Source: JAFDZO01 sp044226845
GTDB taxonomy: Bacteria; Bacteroidota; Ignavibacteria; Tepidaquicellales; Tepidaquicellaceae
Direction: 5' to 3'
Length of the DNA stretch: 64,000 nucleotides
Assembly: GCA_044226845.1 (NCBI GenBank)
Contig: JBGAGG010000002.1
Span: forward strand, 124,001-188,000
Part shown: in pieces, positions 1-9,591 of the stretch
How positions within the stretch are numbered: position 1 is the first letter of the stretch
Layout of the letters: each line of letters starts with the position of its first letter
Program-made: the position numbers and the translations under genes
The notes under the pieces: generated by a model
Databases searched by the model: none
What the model was told of the DNA's origin: nothing
What the model saw: the letters and a program-made list of their open reading frames with translations, nothing else

Positions 1-597
1 GTAATTGACAGGAGGCTGATTTTGATCAGCAAGGCAGCATTCCTCTCCTGTTTTCCTTGCGATAGCACCCGCTACATAAAGTTCAAATTTTTTAATAAAT
101 CCTGTTGTTTGCGCAACTGCTGCAAGCTTTTCCTTAATAAATTCTATTTTGGGAAATTGGATCTGTATAGTATTTGTTGCTGAGCTTGCAGTGCATTGAG
201 GAGGAGGAGCGCAATCCTGAACACATTCTGTTTTAGTAGATGTGCATGTACTGATTGTCTCATCTCCGACTCCTAATGAGCTGCCCGGAAAAAACTGTGT
301 CTGGCAGTTAGCAGGCTGTTCGCCTGTAACAACCGGATCGCAAGTAGTTTGCGTGCTTATTTCAAGCCAGCCCGTATCACTTATCTGACCTGAGATACTG
401 CTTGTGATAACAACTTTTTGGAATGTTTTGTATTTTGGGCAAGGAGCATCTGTTGCGTCCCTGCCAATATTTTCCTGGGGAGTGTAGGAATAATATTTTC
501 CGCTTTTCTCTACTTCTACAAAGTTTTTGTGTGTATCTGAAGCAAGAACATTGCTGAAAATAAATAATACAAAAATTAAATTTACTAATTTTTTCAT
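1..597 (-). CDS. Cys-rich secreted protein, C-terminus beyond window
   Basis: The minus strand is open from an ATG at 597 to the window edge, giving 199 codons with no stop. The first 19 residues form a clear signal peptide (basic MKK, hydrophobic stretch, then VLA before SD), so the product is exported. The visible mature part is rich in cysteine, including CVQDCAPPPQC near residue 122 and GEECC near residue 188. I do not recognise a family. It is the third gene of a minus-strand run (1078-2076, 601-1065, this gene); only 3 nt separate it from the lipoprotein gene upstream, so the three are probably co-transcribed. The missing C-terminus may hold an anchor or sorting domain. Confidence 0.6.
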   Translation of the reverse strand, partial: MKKLVNLIFVLFIFSNVLASDTHKNFVEVEKSGKYYSYTPQENIGRDATDAPCPKYKTFQKVVITSSISGQISDTGWLEISTQTTCDPVVTGEQPANCQTQFFPGSSLGVGDETISTCTSTKTECVQDCAPPPQCTASSATNTIQIQFPKIEFIKEKLAAVAQTTGFIKKFELYVAGAIARKTGEECCLADQNQPPVNY

Positions 598-600
598 TTA

Positions 601-1065
601 TTAATTTTTGTTTAAGATCAAATCTACTTCTTTAGATGTGTTTGGTGAAGTTAAGTCAATATCACTCACCATTGTAAGACCGTATCCGACCTGCATTGAA
701 ACTACTTTGTATATCCCGGGCTCAAGATTTACAATTTCAAAATTTCCCTTAGCGTCGGATTTAAGATTATTGTAAGTAATTTCCTTTCCCCCTTCAACTT
801 TGCCGAATGAAATCAATGCGAAAGCAACATCTAAATTAGAGGAGTTTGTAACTTTACCGGAAATATTGCCGCCGCCTGTAAACTTACCGACATACTTTCC
901 TACTGGAGTTAAATCAAGATTATTGAATTGTCCTGTTACGTCAATTTTTTTCTTTGCAGATTTTCCGAATTCTTTCTTGTAAACATCAAGTACATTTAAG
1001 TCAACGGAGCTGCAGCCCGATATTAAAAGCAATAAAGAGAATAGAATAAAATAAATTTTCACCAT
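601..1065 (-). CDS. Lipoprotein with carboxypeptidase regulatory-like domain
   Basis: This 154-residue protein starts with a lipoprotein signal (LLLLISGC, predicted lipidated Cys18). Residues from about 65 to 150 look like a single transthyretin/carboxypeptidase-regulatory-like beta-sandwich: a GGNISGKV strand, a KSDAKGNFEI turn and strand, and the LEPGIYKV hallmark. Such domains are usually structural modules in envelope proteins, so an enzymatic role is unlikely. The gene lies 12 nt after the barrel-like gene at 1078-2076 and 3 nt before the Cys-rich protein at the left edge. A physical partnership with those two is an inference from gene order. Confidence 0.7.
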   Translation of the reverse strand: MVKIYFILFSLLLLISGCSSVDLNVLDVYKKEFGKSAKKKIDVTGQFNNLDLTPVGKYVGKFTGGGNISGKVTNSSNLDVAFALISFGKVEGGKEITYNNLKSDAKGNFEIVNLEPGIYKVVSMQVGYGLTMVSDIDLTSPNTSKEVDLILNKN

Positions 1066-1077
1066 TGTTAAAATTTT

Positions 1078-2076
1078 TTATTTTATCGTTACTGTTAAAA
1101 AAGGAATGTTGAATCTTAAGACATCGGAATTTGTGTCATAGATAATCTGATATGAATTAAGGAAGCTGACAAGCTCGGGAGGATTTATTATTCGCCAGTA
1201 AAATCCTATATATTTATTTTCATTATCTTGGTTTAGCCTTCTTTCATAATATGCGCCTAAGGCAAAATATTTGAAATATCCTTCACCGCCTATTCTCACT
1301 CCGTAAGGAGTTTCATCTAATCCCGGTAATTTACCGGCCCGAAGATCTAACCTGACTGTTTTTTGTATGAACGGTGCATAATAAGCGTAGGCTTCATTTA
1401 CACCATACTTGGTACCCTGAATTCTTCCGGCGGAAACACGAGCCCCCAATTTAAATTTGAATTCAGGATTTATGCTTAAATATGCATCATTAATACTGCC
1501 TTTATAACTCTTATCGCTCACATCAAGTGAATTGGCATTAAAGTGGCCTTCTAAATTAATCGGTTTCCAGAACATTACATTGGCATCGAACATCGCTCCG
1601 TAAAAAGAAGGCGGATTGAGAAACTGGTCTATGTTATCTAAAATGAGCTGCGGCTCAGTGTAGGTGGGAAAATACTCAAGCTTTCCCATTCTTACATTGA
1701 ATGTGAGATCAAATTTAAAAATTTTAAAAGTATTGCTGTACTGAAGATAAAGCTGACTGAGTTTTGTAGTCCTCTGATCAAATTCATACCAATAAGCATT
1801 GTTACCTTTATTGGATTTCACTTCAGCTCCGATAACTACATTATTTTTTAACGTCAGATAGGAATTCCATCTTATCTGATTTATTCCAAAAGCAGGATCA
1901 GTTTTTCCAAGCCCTATTTTTCCGTCGGCAGATAATGATGTTCTTAGATTTAGCGGAGCAAAATCAAGATATTCATTATCTATTTGTTGGGCGTTAAGAT
2001 CCCCTGAACCCGAAAAAATAAAAAATAATAAAAAAAGGAATAGTGAGAGCCTCAAGTAATTGCAATTCTGGGTCAT
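1078..2076 (-). CDS. Predicted outer-membrane beta-barrel protein, unknown function
   Basis: The 332-residue product has an N-terminal signal sequence ending near residue 29 (DLNA before QQ). The rest is made of alternating polar/apolar beta stretches rich in Tyr, Phe, Asn and Gly, ending in a hydrophobic strand (FLTVTIK). This pattern fits a small outer-membrane barrel, but no family-specific motif is evident. It is the first gene of the leftmost minus-strand operon and shares a 238-bp divergent intergenic region with comEC. A role as the membrane component for the two small exported proteins downstream is possible but untested. Confidence 0.55.
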   Translation of the reverse strand: MTQNCNYLRLSLFLFLLFFIFSGSGDLNAQQIDNEYLDFAPLNLRTSLSADGKIGLGKTDPAFGINQIRWNSYLTLKNNVVIGAEVKSNKGNNAYWYEFDQRTTKLSQLYLQYSNTFKIFKFDLTFNVRMGKLEYFPTYTEPQLILDNIDQFLNPPSFYGAMFDANVMFWKPINLEGHFNANSLDVSDKSYKGSINDAYLSINPEFKFKLGARVSAGRIQGTKYGVNEAYAYYAPFIQKTVRLDLRAGKLPGLDETPYGVRIGGEGYFKYFALGAYYERRLNQDNENKYIGFYWRIINPPELVSFLNSYQIIYDTNSDVLRFNIPFLTVTIK

Positions 2077-2314
2077 TGCGTCTTAAGATTAGGGTTAATC
2101 GAATGAAACAAATAATTTGTTACGAATAAATACTAGAAAGATATAGAAGTTTTTATGAAAAAAATTTGGTGAATATATAAATAGGAGTAATATTATAGAA
2201 CGGAATAGTTGATACAAACATAAGAATATTATATTAAAGATGCAACTATTTTTATGTTTATTTGAGAATGAAAATTTTATATTAGTTATCTGATTTTCCG
2301 GTAAATCTTATTTT

Positions 2315-4738
2315 ATGAATTGGTTAAAAAATATTCCCGCGGTAAAATTTTTTATTGTATTTGCTCTCGGAGTAATTGCGGGTAATTTTTTATTTTTCTC
2401 TGCTCAATATCTTTTCTTATTTCTCATCATTCTGTTTGTTTTCAATCTCATTCTTTTATATAAATCACCTGAAAATAATTTCAGCAGGCTATTGGTGATT
2501 TTATTAATTTTTATTGCAGGACTTTTTAAATCGAATGTTGATTTTAATTTGTTAGAGGCAAACTCAATTAAAAAATTTCCGGACTCAGGAAAGGATAATT
2601 ACGTACAGCTCACAGGTGTAATTAAAAATATTCCTGATTATGATTCGGGCAGAGTGAGGTTTGTTCTTACGTCTGAAAATATTGTAACGATGAATGATAG
2701 CTTTAATGTTGCCGGAGATGTGATTGTCAGAATTTTTAAAAGCGGACAGAAGGTTGAAGATAATGCAAAGGAGCTGGAAGAAGGGGACAGAGTAAGCCTG
2801 ATAGGAAGAATAAGCACTCCGCAGCCGATGAGAAATCCGGATGAGTTTGACTACAAAAGATATTTGCAGCTGCAGGGCATTGATAAGATATTTACAGTTA
2901 ACGGTTATAACTTCTACGAAGTAATGTCAAAGGAGAATTTAAATTTCTTCGAGAAATATATTGTTTACCCCGCAAAGAAATTTTCACTGAATAATATAAA
3001 TAAGTTTGTGCCGGGAGATGAAGGCGCATTTTTAAAAGCAATTGTAACAGGCGAGCGGACTGATATTACGCGCGAGATGAAAGTTGATTTTGTAAATGCC
3101 GGGGTTATGCATTTGATTGCAGTCTCAGGACTTAACATCGCCTACGTAATAATTTTTCTTACAATATTATTTTCGGTTTTAAGAATCCCTCAGCCCTACA
3201 GGTTAATTCTTATAGTTATTCTGCTTCTGTTTTATTGTGTATTCACGGGCAGCTCTCCTTCCATTGTAAGGGCATCTTTCATGGGAATATTTGTATTGGT
3301 AGGATTTCAGATACAGAGAAAAATTGTAATTTATAATCTGCTGGGTTTTGCGGGATTGATAATGCTTGTGTATGATTCGAAGCAGCTTTTTGACCCGAGC
3401 TTTATTTTATCTTTCGGTGCAGTGCTTTCAATTATTTTTCTGTATAAAAGATTTGAGGATTATATAGTTGTAAGAATGAAAGCAAATAATTGGTTGAAGA
3501 AACTATGGCTTTGGACTTTAGTTACATTTTTTATAACTCTTGCCGCTCAGATAGGAACGCTGCCGCTGACATCATTATATTTTAATAAGCTCTCCATTGT
3601 TGCGTTGTTTGTTAATATCTTTGCAGTATGGTCTTCCAATCTTTCTTTAGCGTTAGGGTTTTTACAGATACTGATCGGAACATTCTCCGATTTTCTATCT
3701 TCTATCATTGGGGAGTTTAATTACTGGTTCCTTAAAGGCCAGCTATGGCTGATAAAATATTCTGCTCAGCTGCCGTTCAGCTTTGTAAATATTTATAAGT
3801 TCACTTTTGTAAATCTTATTCTGTATCTGCTATTTGTTATAAATTTATTTACACTTAAAAAGTATAATTTAAAATTCAGGGCAGCGCTTGCAGTATTAAT
3901 TATTGGTGCGTTTTATCTTTCAAATTTAGATTTCAATACAAACTTAAAAATCGCTTTTCTGGATGTGGGACAGGGAGACTGTGCTGTTATAAAAACTCCT
4001 GAAGGAAAAACAATTGTAATTGATGCCGGCGGGCAGAATTTTAATTATAATGCCGGCGAGAACACTCTTGTCCCTTATCTGAAACGCAACGATATCGATA
4101 AAATTGATCTGCTTGTTTACACTCATTTGCATATGGACCATATAGGCGGATTAAAATATATTCTGGAAAATTTTCATGTGGATAATATTATTGAAAGCGG
4201 GCAGAGGTATAACAGTTCGTATGTAAATTCAATCGACAGCATTATCCTTGCGAAGAAAATTAACAGAAGCGTAATGAGATTTGGAGACGTTATAAAGTCA
4301 GATGAATTCAGATTGTACTGCCTTTTCCCCAGCGAAGAATTTGCGAGATACTCATACGATTATTCGAACTCAAATTTAAACAACGGCTCAGTTGTTCTAA
4401 AATTTAAATATAAAGATACGGAAATATTATTTACGGGAGATGCAGAAAGGGAAGCTGAAAGATTTATTGTAAACAGCTACGGAGAATTTTTAAGCAGCGA
4501 TATATTAAAAGCAGGGCATCACGGCAGCATTACATCGACAACTATCCCAATGGTATTAAAGGTGAATCCTAAAATTGCTCTAATATCATGCGGGCTGTAT
4601 AATATGTATAATCATCCGTCAGATATTGTATTGAGAAGACTGAAGAGGCTGGGAGCGGAAATTCACAGAACGGATCTGGACGGAGCATTGATAATGGAGA
4701 GCGACGGAAACAAAGTAAATATTACTGAGTGGAAATAA
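2315..4738 (+). CDS. comEC: ComEC/Rec2-family DNA uptake channel
   Basis: This 807-residue polytopic membrane protein has the ComEC layout. An N-terminal hydrophobic and beta region (DUF4131-like, about 1-200) is followed by the multi-spanning competence domain (about 220-520, with AVSGLNIAYV and the GSSPSIVRA segment). A metallo-beta-lactamase-like domain covers about 545-807, with LDVGQGD near 548-554, HLHMDH near 604-609, GDAE and KAGHHGS. ComEC carries single-stranded DNA across the inner membrane during transformation; the C-terminal domain is thought to be a nuclease in versions like this one. The length is normal and key metal ligands are present. The gene stands alone between a divergent neighbour and a bidirectional terminator. 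Confidence 0.93.
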   Translation: MNWLKNIPAVKFFIVFALGVIAGNFLFFSAQYLFLFLIILFVFNLILLYKSPENNFSRLLVILLIFIAGLFKSNVDFNLLEANSIKKFPDSGKDNYVQLTGVIKNIPDYDSGRVRFVLTSENIVTMNDSFNVAGDVIVRIFKSGQKVEDNAKELEEGDRVSLIGRISTPQPMRNPDEFDYKRYLQLQGIDKIFTVNGYNFYEVMSKENLNFFEKYIVYPAKKFSLNNINKFVPGDEGAFLKAIVTGERTDITREMKVDFVNAGVMHLIAVSGLNIAYVIIFLTILFSVLRIPQPYRLILIVILLLFYCVFTGSSPSIVRASFMGIFVLVGFQIQRKIVIYNLLGFAGLIMLVYDSKQLFDPSFILSFGAVLSIIFLYKRFEDYIVVRMKANNWLKKLWLWTLVTFFITLAAQIGTLPLTSLYFNKLSIVALFVNIFAVWSSNLSLALGFLQILIGTFSDFLSSIIGEFNYWFLKGQLWLIKYSAQLPFSFVNIYKFTFVNLILYLLFVINLFTLKKYNLKFRAALAVLIIGAFYLSNLDFNTNLKIAFLDVGQGDCAVIKTPEGKTIVIDAGGQNFNYNAGENTLVPYLKRNDIDKIDLLVYTHLHMDHIGGLKYILENFHVDNIIESGQRYNSSYVNSIDSIILAKKINRSVMRFGDVIKSDEFRLYCLFPSEEFARYSYDYSNSNLNNGSVVLKFKYKDTEILFTGDAEREAERFIVNSYGEFLSSDILKAGHHGSITSTTIPMVLKVNPKIALISCGLYNMYNHPSDIVLRRLKRLGAEIHRTDLDGALIMESDGNKVNITEWK

Positions 4739-4741
4739 AAA

Positions 4742-4778
4742 ATCCCTTCTCCTTGTAATAAAGAGAAGGGATAGTTTT
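4742..4778. terminator. Bidirectional intrinsic terminator after comEC
   Basis: ATCCCTTCTC at 4742-4751 pairs perfectly with GAGAAGGGAT at 4763-4772 across an 11-nt loop, followed by a short T-tract and flanked by A/T-rich sequence. It lies between convergent genes (comEC ending 4738, the gene ending 4798), so it probably serves both strands. Confidence 0.85.
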
Positions 4779-4797
4779 AAAAATTAAATTAAAAAAT

Positions 4798-6603
4798 TTA
4801 GAATCTTAATGTAACATCGTAGATGCTGCCGCCGCGTGATGCTCTGAAAGACATTGAACCGTCCTTGTTATATTTTACATTGTTCAATGAAGTATAAGGC
4901 TTACCGACTAATTTGCCATCTACAACTAAGTAACTTTCAGTTGTCATATCATTAGGATAAAGATATCCGATATAGAATAATTTCCCGTTCTTTAAGAATT
5001 TCAGATTATCAATGTAAGCAAATCTCTCTTTATTGTACGGCAGTGACGGCATATCAAAATCTCTGTTCGAAACTATTTCAGAGGTGTAGTCATAAACCAT
5101 TTCACCGTTAACTTTCTTTTCATTTGAGTTTTGAACAACGAAAGCATAATCGCCTGAATTATTAAATATCATGCTGTTATAATTTCCGTCTTCCGAACCT
5201 TGCCCTAAAAGATTTTCGTATGTGCCGATCAATTCACCGTCAACATATACATCGCTTTTATCTTTTGTTCCTTTTTCATAGTCACCGTAGGTTACACCAA
5301 TATAATAAAATTTGTTTCCGTCGTTTATGAAGTTATAGTCATTCAATCCGTCATATTTTTTTTCAGATACTACTTTCCCTTCATTACCTTTTATCATAAA
5401 GAGGGAAACTTTTTTATCAGTCTGATTTGCAGAACCTGCTACAAGTACTGAACCTGATTTATTATATTTTTTTGCGCCCTGATTGTAATATGATTTGCCT
5501 TCAACACCATTGTTTACATTCACTGTTCTATATGTATAGTCATCATATCCGCCGGGATTCTTTGTTATTATCTGGCTTTGACCGGTAAAAGATATACTTC
5601 CGTCAGCAGATAAGTTAATATCATAAATTCCGCCTGAGTAACCTGAAATTTCACTGCTCTTGGAAGAATTCATTACTTTATAATAATCGTTGCCGACTAC
5701 TAATCTTGACATATATGTAGTTTCATTGATAGAGTCCATTGTTACATAAACCGGAACATTATCTTTATTAAATTTTATAGGAGCATTGATAGAATTAAAT
5801 TCATTCCATTTTTTATCGCCCTGCACAACGAACTCACTTCCGAATGCGCTGTAAAATAATCCGTTTCCTTTTGCAATGTAGCTAAGCGCGCCTGACTTAT
5901 CATAGGTAAAGCTTATTTCACTAATATCGGTGTAGTCTGTATTTGTAACATTATTGCCCCACATAATAGATGCCTTACCGTTTTGAATAACAATATATCC
6001 GAAGTCCCCATTTTTATTTTTGAAAAGATTTTGATACATCTTTCCGTCGCCGTCACCTTCGCTCATATAAGGTACATCGGTCATTTCAGCATAGATACTT
6101 TTTACAGCATCATAAGGTCCGGTTTTCTTGATTCCTTTCTCTATAGAATATTTTAAGATATACTGTTTATCACCTTCTGTAACAACGCATTGATATTCTC
6201 CGTCGCTGTTTACGAAAGCATTATAAGAATCGATTGAATTCATCTCTCCGACTCTTGCTCCGTTCAGTAATAATACATTATTTTCAGCAAGGTAAGTTGT
6301 ATCTTTTCGGAAGTTGTAAGCAGTAGTGTAATTGTTTCCGTTCTTATCGAATTTTGCATCGGCATTAACTACATCATAAAAATCGGAATTTCCTTTATTG
6401 CTAACTAATCTTGACTGGTTTGAATTTGGGTCGAACTCTACATAAGCATAATTTCCATTTCCGTCTGTATAAAAACTGTAAGCATCAACGGTATTCTGCC
6501 CCGTGCCCGAGAAAAGGAGCTTTTCTTCGATCTTTTGCCCGTAAGATAAATTGGCAATTGCTGTAATTAATAAAAGTAAAAAAAGGTAACTGAGGTTTTT
6601 CAT
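4798..6603 (-). CDS. Secreted beta-propeller-like protein, unknown function
   Basis: The 601-residue product has a cleavable signal peptide (about 1-22, ending LSYG before QK). The mature part is a string of repeated beta segments with a recurring pattern: a Gly/Asn/Asp turn, then Y-A-x-V or similar, then a hydrophobic strand (for example GNYAYVEF, GDFGYIVI, GDYAFVVQ). That regularity resembles WD40-like or other periplasmic beta-propellers. No catalytic motif or sorting tail is visible, and it ends right after a beta strand (YDVTLRF). It is monocistronic, divergent from the cytochrome gene, and shares the terminator at 4742-4778. Confidence 0.5.
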   Translation of the reverse strand: MKNLSYLFLLLLITAIANLSYGQKIEEKLLFSGTGQNTVDAYSFYTDGNGNYAYVEFDPNSNQSRLVSNKGNSDFYDVVNADAKFDKNGNNYTTAYNFRKDTTYLAENNVLLLNGARVGEMNSIDSYNAFVNSDGEYQCVVTEGDKQYILKYSIEKGIKKTGPYDAVKSIYAEMTDVPYMSEGDGDGKMYQNLFKNKNGDFGYIVIQNGKASIMWGNNVTNTDYTDISEISFTYDKSGALSYIAKGNGLFYSAFGSEFVVQGDKKWNEFNSINAPIKFNKDNVPVYVTMDSINETTYMSRLVVGNDYYKVMNSSKSSEISGYSGGIYDINLSADGSISFTGQSQIITKNPGGYDDYTYRTVNVNNGVEGKSYYNQGAKKYNKSGSVLVAGSANQTDKKVSLFMIKGNEGKVVSEKKYDGLNDYNFINDGNKFYYIGVTYGDYEKGTKDKSDVYVDGELIGTYENLLGQGSEDGNYNSMIFNNSGDYAFVVQNSNEKKVNGEMVYDYTSEIVSNRDFDMPSLPYNKERFAYIDNLKFLKNGKLFYIGYLYPNDMTTESYLVVDGKLVGKPYTSLNNVKYNKDGSMSFRASRGGSIYDVTLRF

Positions 6604-6784
6604 AAAGTTTGTAATTGTTAGATAGATTATTTAAAAATAAGATTTTTGGATTTAAGAATTAAGATATAATGCTTTCCTTATAGCTCAAGTCTTAATCTAA
6701 GTATTAATCTTTAAAAAGAATATTTTTATTTTAAAATTAACCTTCTATATTTACATAAATTATAAAACCCCAAAATTTAATTTT

Positions 6785-7630
6785 ATGACTCCTGATAGCA
6801 GAAAAGCTTTCAACCTGCTGCTTTACATTGCAGGCGCCGTCATTATAACTCTTGTTATAGTGATTCTGTTCCGCAACAAACCAAAAAATATTTCGACCAA
6901 TCCGGATGTCTGGCCGAGCTTTGATGTCAACGCCCTTCCCGTTGACTCGACAAGTAAAATGGTGAGATACGGATATTACTTATTGATGGAAACTTCTAAT
7001 ATAGTAGGACCCGATGTAAAGGACAGTTCGATGAGATTCGCAGGAAATAACCTTGAGTGCCGCAACTGCCATTTTGAGGCAGGGCAGGTAAAGAGTACAT
7101 ATAATCTGGTAGGAGTTGCAAACCGCTATCCGTCGGTTGATAAAGCTACGGGGCAGTCAACTTCACTTGTTCAGCGGGTTAACGGCTGCTTTATAAGAAG
7201 CATGAACGGAAAGCCAATGCCTGAAGAGAGTTTTCATATGAGAAGCATTATTGCTTATCTTAACTGGATAAGCAGCGGAGTCCCGAAAGACCTTCAGGGA
7301 ATAAATATTAAAGATGTGGGAAAGATTGACCGCAAGCCTGACCCCGTAAGAGGGAAGTCAGTCTTTGCAAATAACTGTATGAGCTGCCATGCCGATGTCG
7401 GCCTTGGAGTTTTGAAAAATGCCGAGATACACGGAGGAGTGAAGTACATTATTCCGCCGATAGCAGGAGATGATTCTTTTAACGATGCTGCCGGAATGGC
7501 AAGCATGGAGTTCCTGGTGAAATTTCTGAAAACACAGATGCCTAAAAATAAACCGGGTTCGCTCTCGCTTGAAGATGCTTACGATTGCGCTGCATATGTG
7601 CTGAGCTTACCGAGACCGAAGATGAAATAA
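6785..7630 (+). CDS. Dihaem cytochrome c, thiosulfate dehydrogenase (TsdA)-like
   Basis: This 281-residue protein has an uncleaved-looking N-terminal anchor (about residues 8-29) and two haem c motifs, CRNCH at 92-96 and CMSCH at 198-202, so it probably sits in the periplasm tethered to the inner membrane. The first half matches the TsdA pattern: a YGYYLL helix, GNNLECRNCHF, and a conserved Cys/Arg element (RVNGCFIRSMNGKPMP). TsdA couples thiosulfate and tetrathionate by electron transfer. The exact substrate is not proven here, because related dihaem cytochromes also act only as electron carriers. No sulfur-oxidation genes adjoin it. Confidence 0.68.
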   Translation: MTPDSRKAFNLLLYIAGAVIITLVIVILFRNKPKNISTNPDVWPSFDVNALPVDSTSKMVRYGYYLLMETSNIVGPDVKDSSMRFAGNNLECRNCHFEAGQVKSTYNLVGVANRYPSVDKATGQSTSLVQRVNGCFIRSMNGKPMPEESFHMRSIIAYLNWISSGVPKDLQGINIKDVGKIDRKPDPVRGKSVFANNCMSCHADVGLGVLKNAEIHGGVKYIIPPIAGDDSFNDAAGMASMEFLVKFLKTQMPKNKPGSLSLEDAYDCAAYVLSLPRPKMK

Positions 7631-7729
7631 AAGTTATGATCCGGGCTTTATTTATTTATCATGCTGCAGGATTTGTTGTCAGTCTGAAGAGGCAGTACTT
7701 TAAGAGTGAAATGAATTAATTATCTAAAT

Positions 7730-9571
7730 ATGAAAAATATTGGTAAAATTAAATGGTTTGGTGGGCGTAGCTCTAAGAACAATAGGGAAATTGATTATGG
7801 CTTCATAATAAAAGATGATGATAAACAAGAAATTTATTTTCACGAAAATGATATATTTTTAAAAAAAGATTCAATATTTCAAGGTTTACCTGTTAGTTTT
7901 CAAATTTCAAAGGGAATTAAGGGTAAAAACGTAGCCAAAAAAATTCAAAATTTAAAAGATGAAACAGATACAGAAATTATAGAACTTTCTTTAAACTCTA
8001 ATGAATTTGATATATGGAGTATATTTTTGAAGTCACATATTGAAAAATTAAATAAAGATGAACAAGATATATTTATTAGGTCAAAAATAAATTTAATAGC
8101 GGAATATGAAATAAGGAAACTTTCAGAAATAATAACTGACAATGCTATTTTAATAAGATATGATGACCTGTTCAATTGTCTAACTTTTGATAAAAAAATA
8201 ATTGTAATTTTAGATCATCTTGAAAGAAATGAATTGTTTGATAATATAGAGTTCTCTCGATTAATCGAATTAATTGAAGAATATGAATACAGTTTTCAAT
8301 TTACAGATATATGCAATAAAATCCCGTCAAAGTTTCTGATAAAAGGAATTGAACATTTAGAGAAAATAAAACCAATCAATAGAATTATATTTTATGCAAA
8401 GATTGTAAACGATTATTATAGTCAAATTTTATCTCACATAGGAGATTTTTCTACTCTGACTTTGAAAGTTAAAGAATGTATTTTGGAAATTTCAAATTTT
8501 AATGAGTGGAGTTTATTTCCGGAAGTTTTTTTAAAACAAAAACTTTTTTTTGAGATTCTACCTATGGATTTGAAATTAACTGTAAATTTTGAAGAAATTT
8601 CATCAGGTAAAATATGGAATGATCTAAATTTTAATGAAAAAGTAAAAAGTATTTTCAAAGCATCTAAAGAGTTTAATGATTTATCTATTAAATCAGATTC
8701 CGACAAAATTATTAACTCCATGTTAAATATTTTTAATAAAAAAGATGCTTCTGAACAAGAAAGATATAATTTATTTTTAGATTTTCATAATAACTTTCAA
8801 GATTTTGTTTTAGAAACAGCTTTTAATTCAGATGAACCTTTAAATTTTTTTGGATTACTTCCAAAATGCCCAAACCATATCGTAGACTATTGTGAGGGTA
8901 GATTTTGGCCTACCCAGGAAGATGTATCAAAAAACATTAAAACAATGCGAGCATTTTGTCCTAGAGCTAACTGTTCTTGTGGAGTAAAAACGTCATTGCA
9001 TTGGGGAGGATTCTCAGGAGCTAAACTATATCCGAATATGAATTCCAATTGGCAAGATTGGTCCATAATTGAATTCTTTGAGTTTTTTAATATAATACCT
9101 AATATACAAGAAATAAACAGGATGGAAGATTACTATTTAAAACTTTCAGGCTGGATAAATAGGCTTAATGAAATTAGAAGTAGATTAAAGTGTTCTATAT
9201 GTAAATCAATTATGATTCCAAATGCAGCCTATGCTAAGAACCTTGCCAGATATAATGTTACAATAGTTTCTTGCGAAAAAGGTAGACCTCATGATTTTAA
9301 TATTTACCTAAATCATTGTTGGGCTTGTCATAAAATTATAGATAGTAGGGAGGATAAAATCCAAGTTGAAGGTTATTATATTTGTTTAAACTGTGCAAGT
9401 GGACCACAAAATAGTCAAACTTATACGCAAGGTTCAATCTGTGCTAAATGCGGTTCTACAAATGTATCTATTAACGGTAGAACTGCTAATTGTAATGTTT
9501 GCACTCATATTATGAACCTACCTCGTGAAAATTTAATTACGGGATTAAGGAATACATTTCCCACTTTTTAA
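7730..9571 (+). CDS. Cold-shock-like domain fused to multi-zinc-ribbon protein
   Basis: I do not recognise this 613-residue protein as a whole. Residues about 3-72 resemble a cold-shock nucleic-acid-binding fold: GKIKWFGG, an RNP1-like DYGFII and an RNP2-like IYFHENDI. A long central part (about 80-370) looks helical and has no known motif. The C-terminal third is packed with likely zinc ligands: C380/H383/C388, C410/C415/C417, CSIC 488-491, CWAC 530-533, CLNC 552-555, CAKC 571-574 and CNVC 588-591. The last four pairs form two probable zinc ribbons. Its base composition is visibly more A/T-rich than its neighbours, suggesting lateral acquisition. RNA or DNA binding is inferred from the domains. 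Confidence 0.6.
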   Translation: MKNIGKIKWFGGRSSKNNREIDYGFIIKDDDKQEIYFHENDIFLKKDSIFQGLPVSFQISKGIKGKNVAKKIQNLKDETDTEIIELSLNSNEFDIWSIFLKSHIEKLNKDEQDIFIRSKINLIAEYEIRKLSEIITDNAILIRYDDLFNCLTFDKKIIVILDHLERNELFDNIEFSRLIELIEEYEYSFQFTDICNKIPSKFLIKGIEHLEKIKPINRIIFYAKIVNDYYSQILSHIGDFSTLTLKVKECILEISNFNEWSLFPEVFLKQKLFFEILPMDLKLTVNFEEISSGKIWNDLNFNEKVKSIFKASKEFNDLSIKSDSDKIINSMLNIFNKKDASEQERYNLFLDFHNNFQDFVLETAFNSDEPLNFFGLLPKCPNHIVDYCEGRFWPTQEDVSKNIKTMRAFCPRANCSCGVKTSLHWGGFSGAKLYPNMNSNWQDWSIIEFFEFFNIIPNIQEINRMEDYYLKLSGWINRLNEIRSRLKCSICKSIMIPNAAYAKNLARYNVTIVSCEKGRPHDFNIYLNHCWACHKIIDSREDKIQVEGYYICLNCASGPQNSQTYTQGSICAKCGSTNVSINGRTANCNVCTHIMNLPRENLITGLRNTFPTF

Positions 9572-9591
9572 TTTAATAATTACTATTTCAA

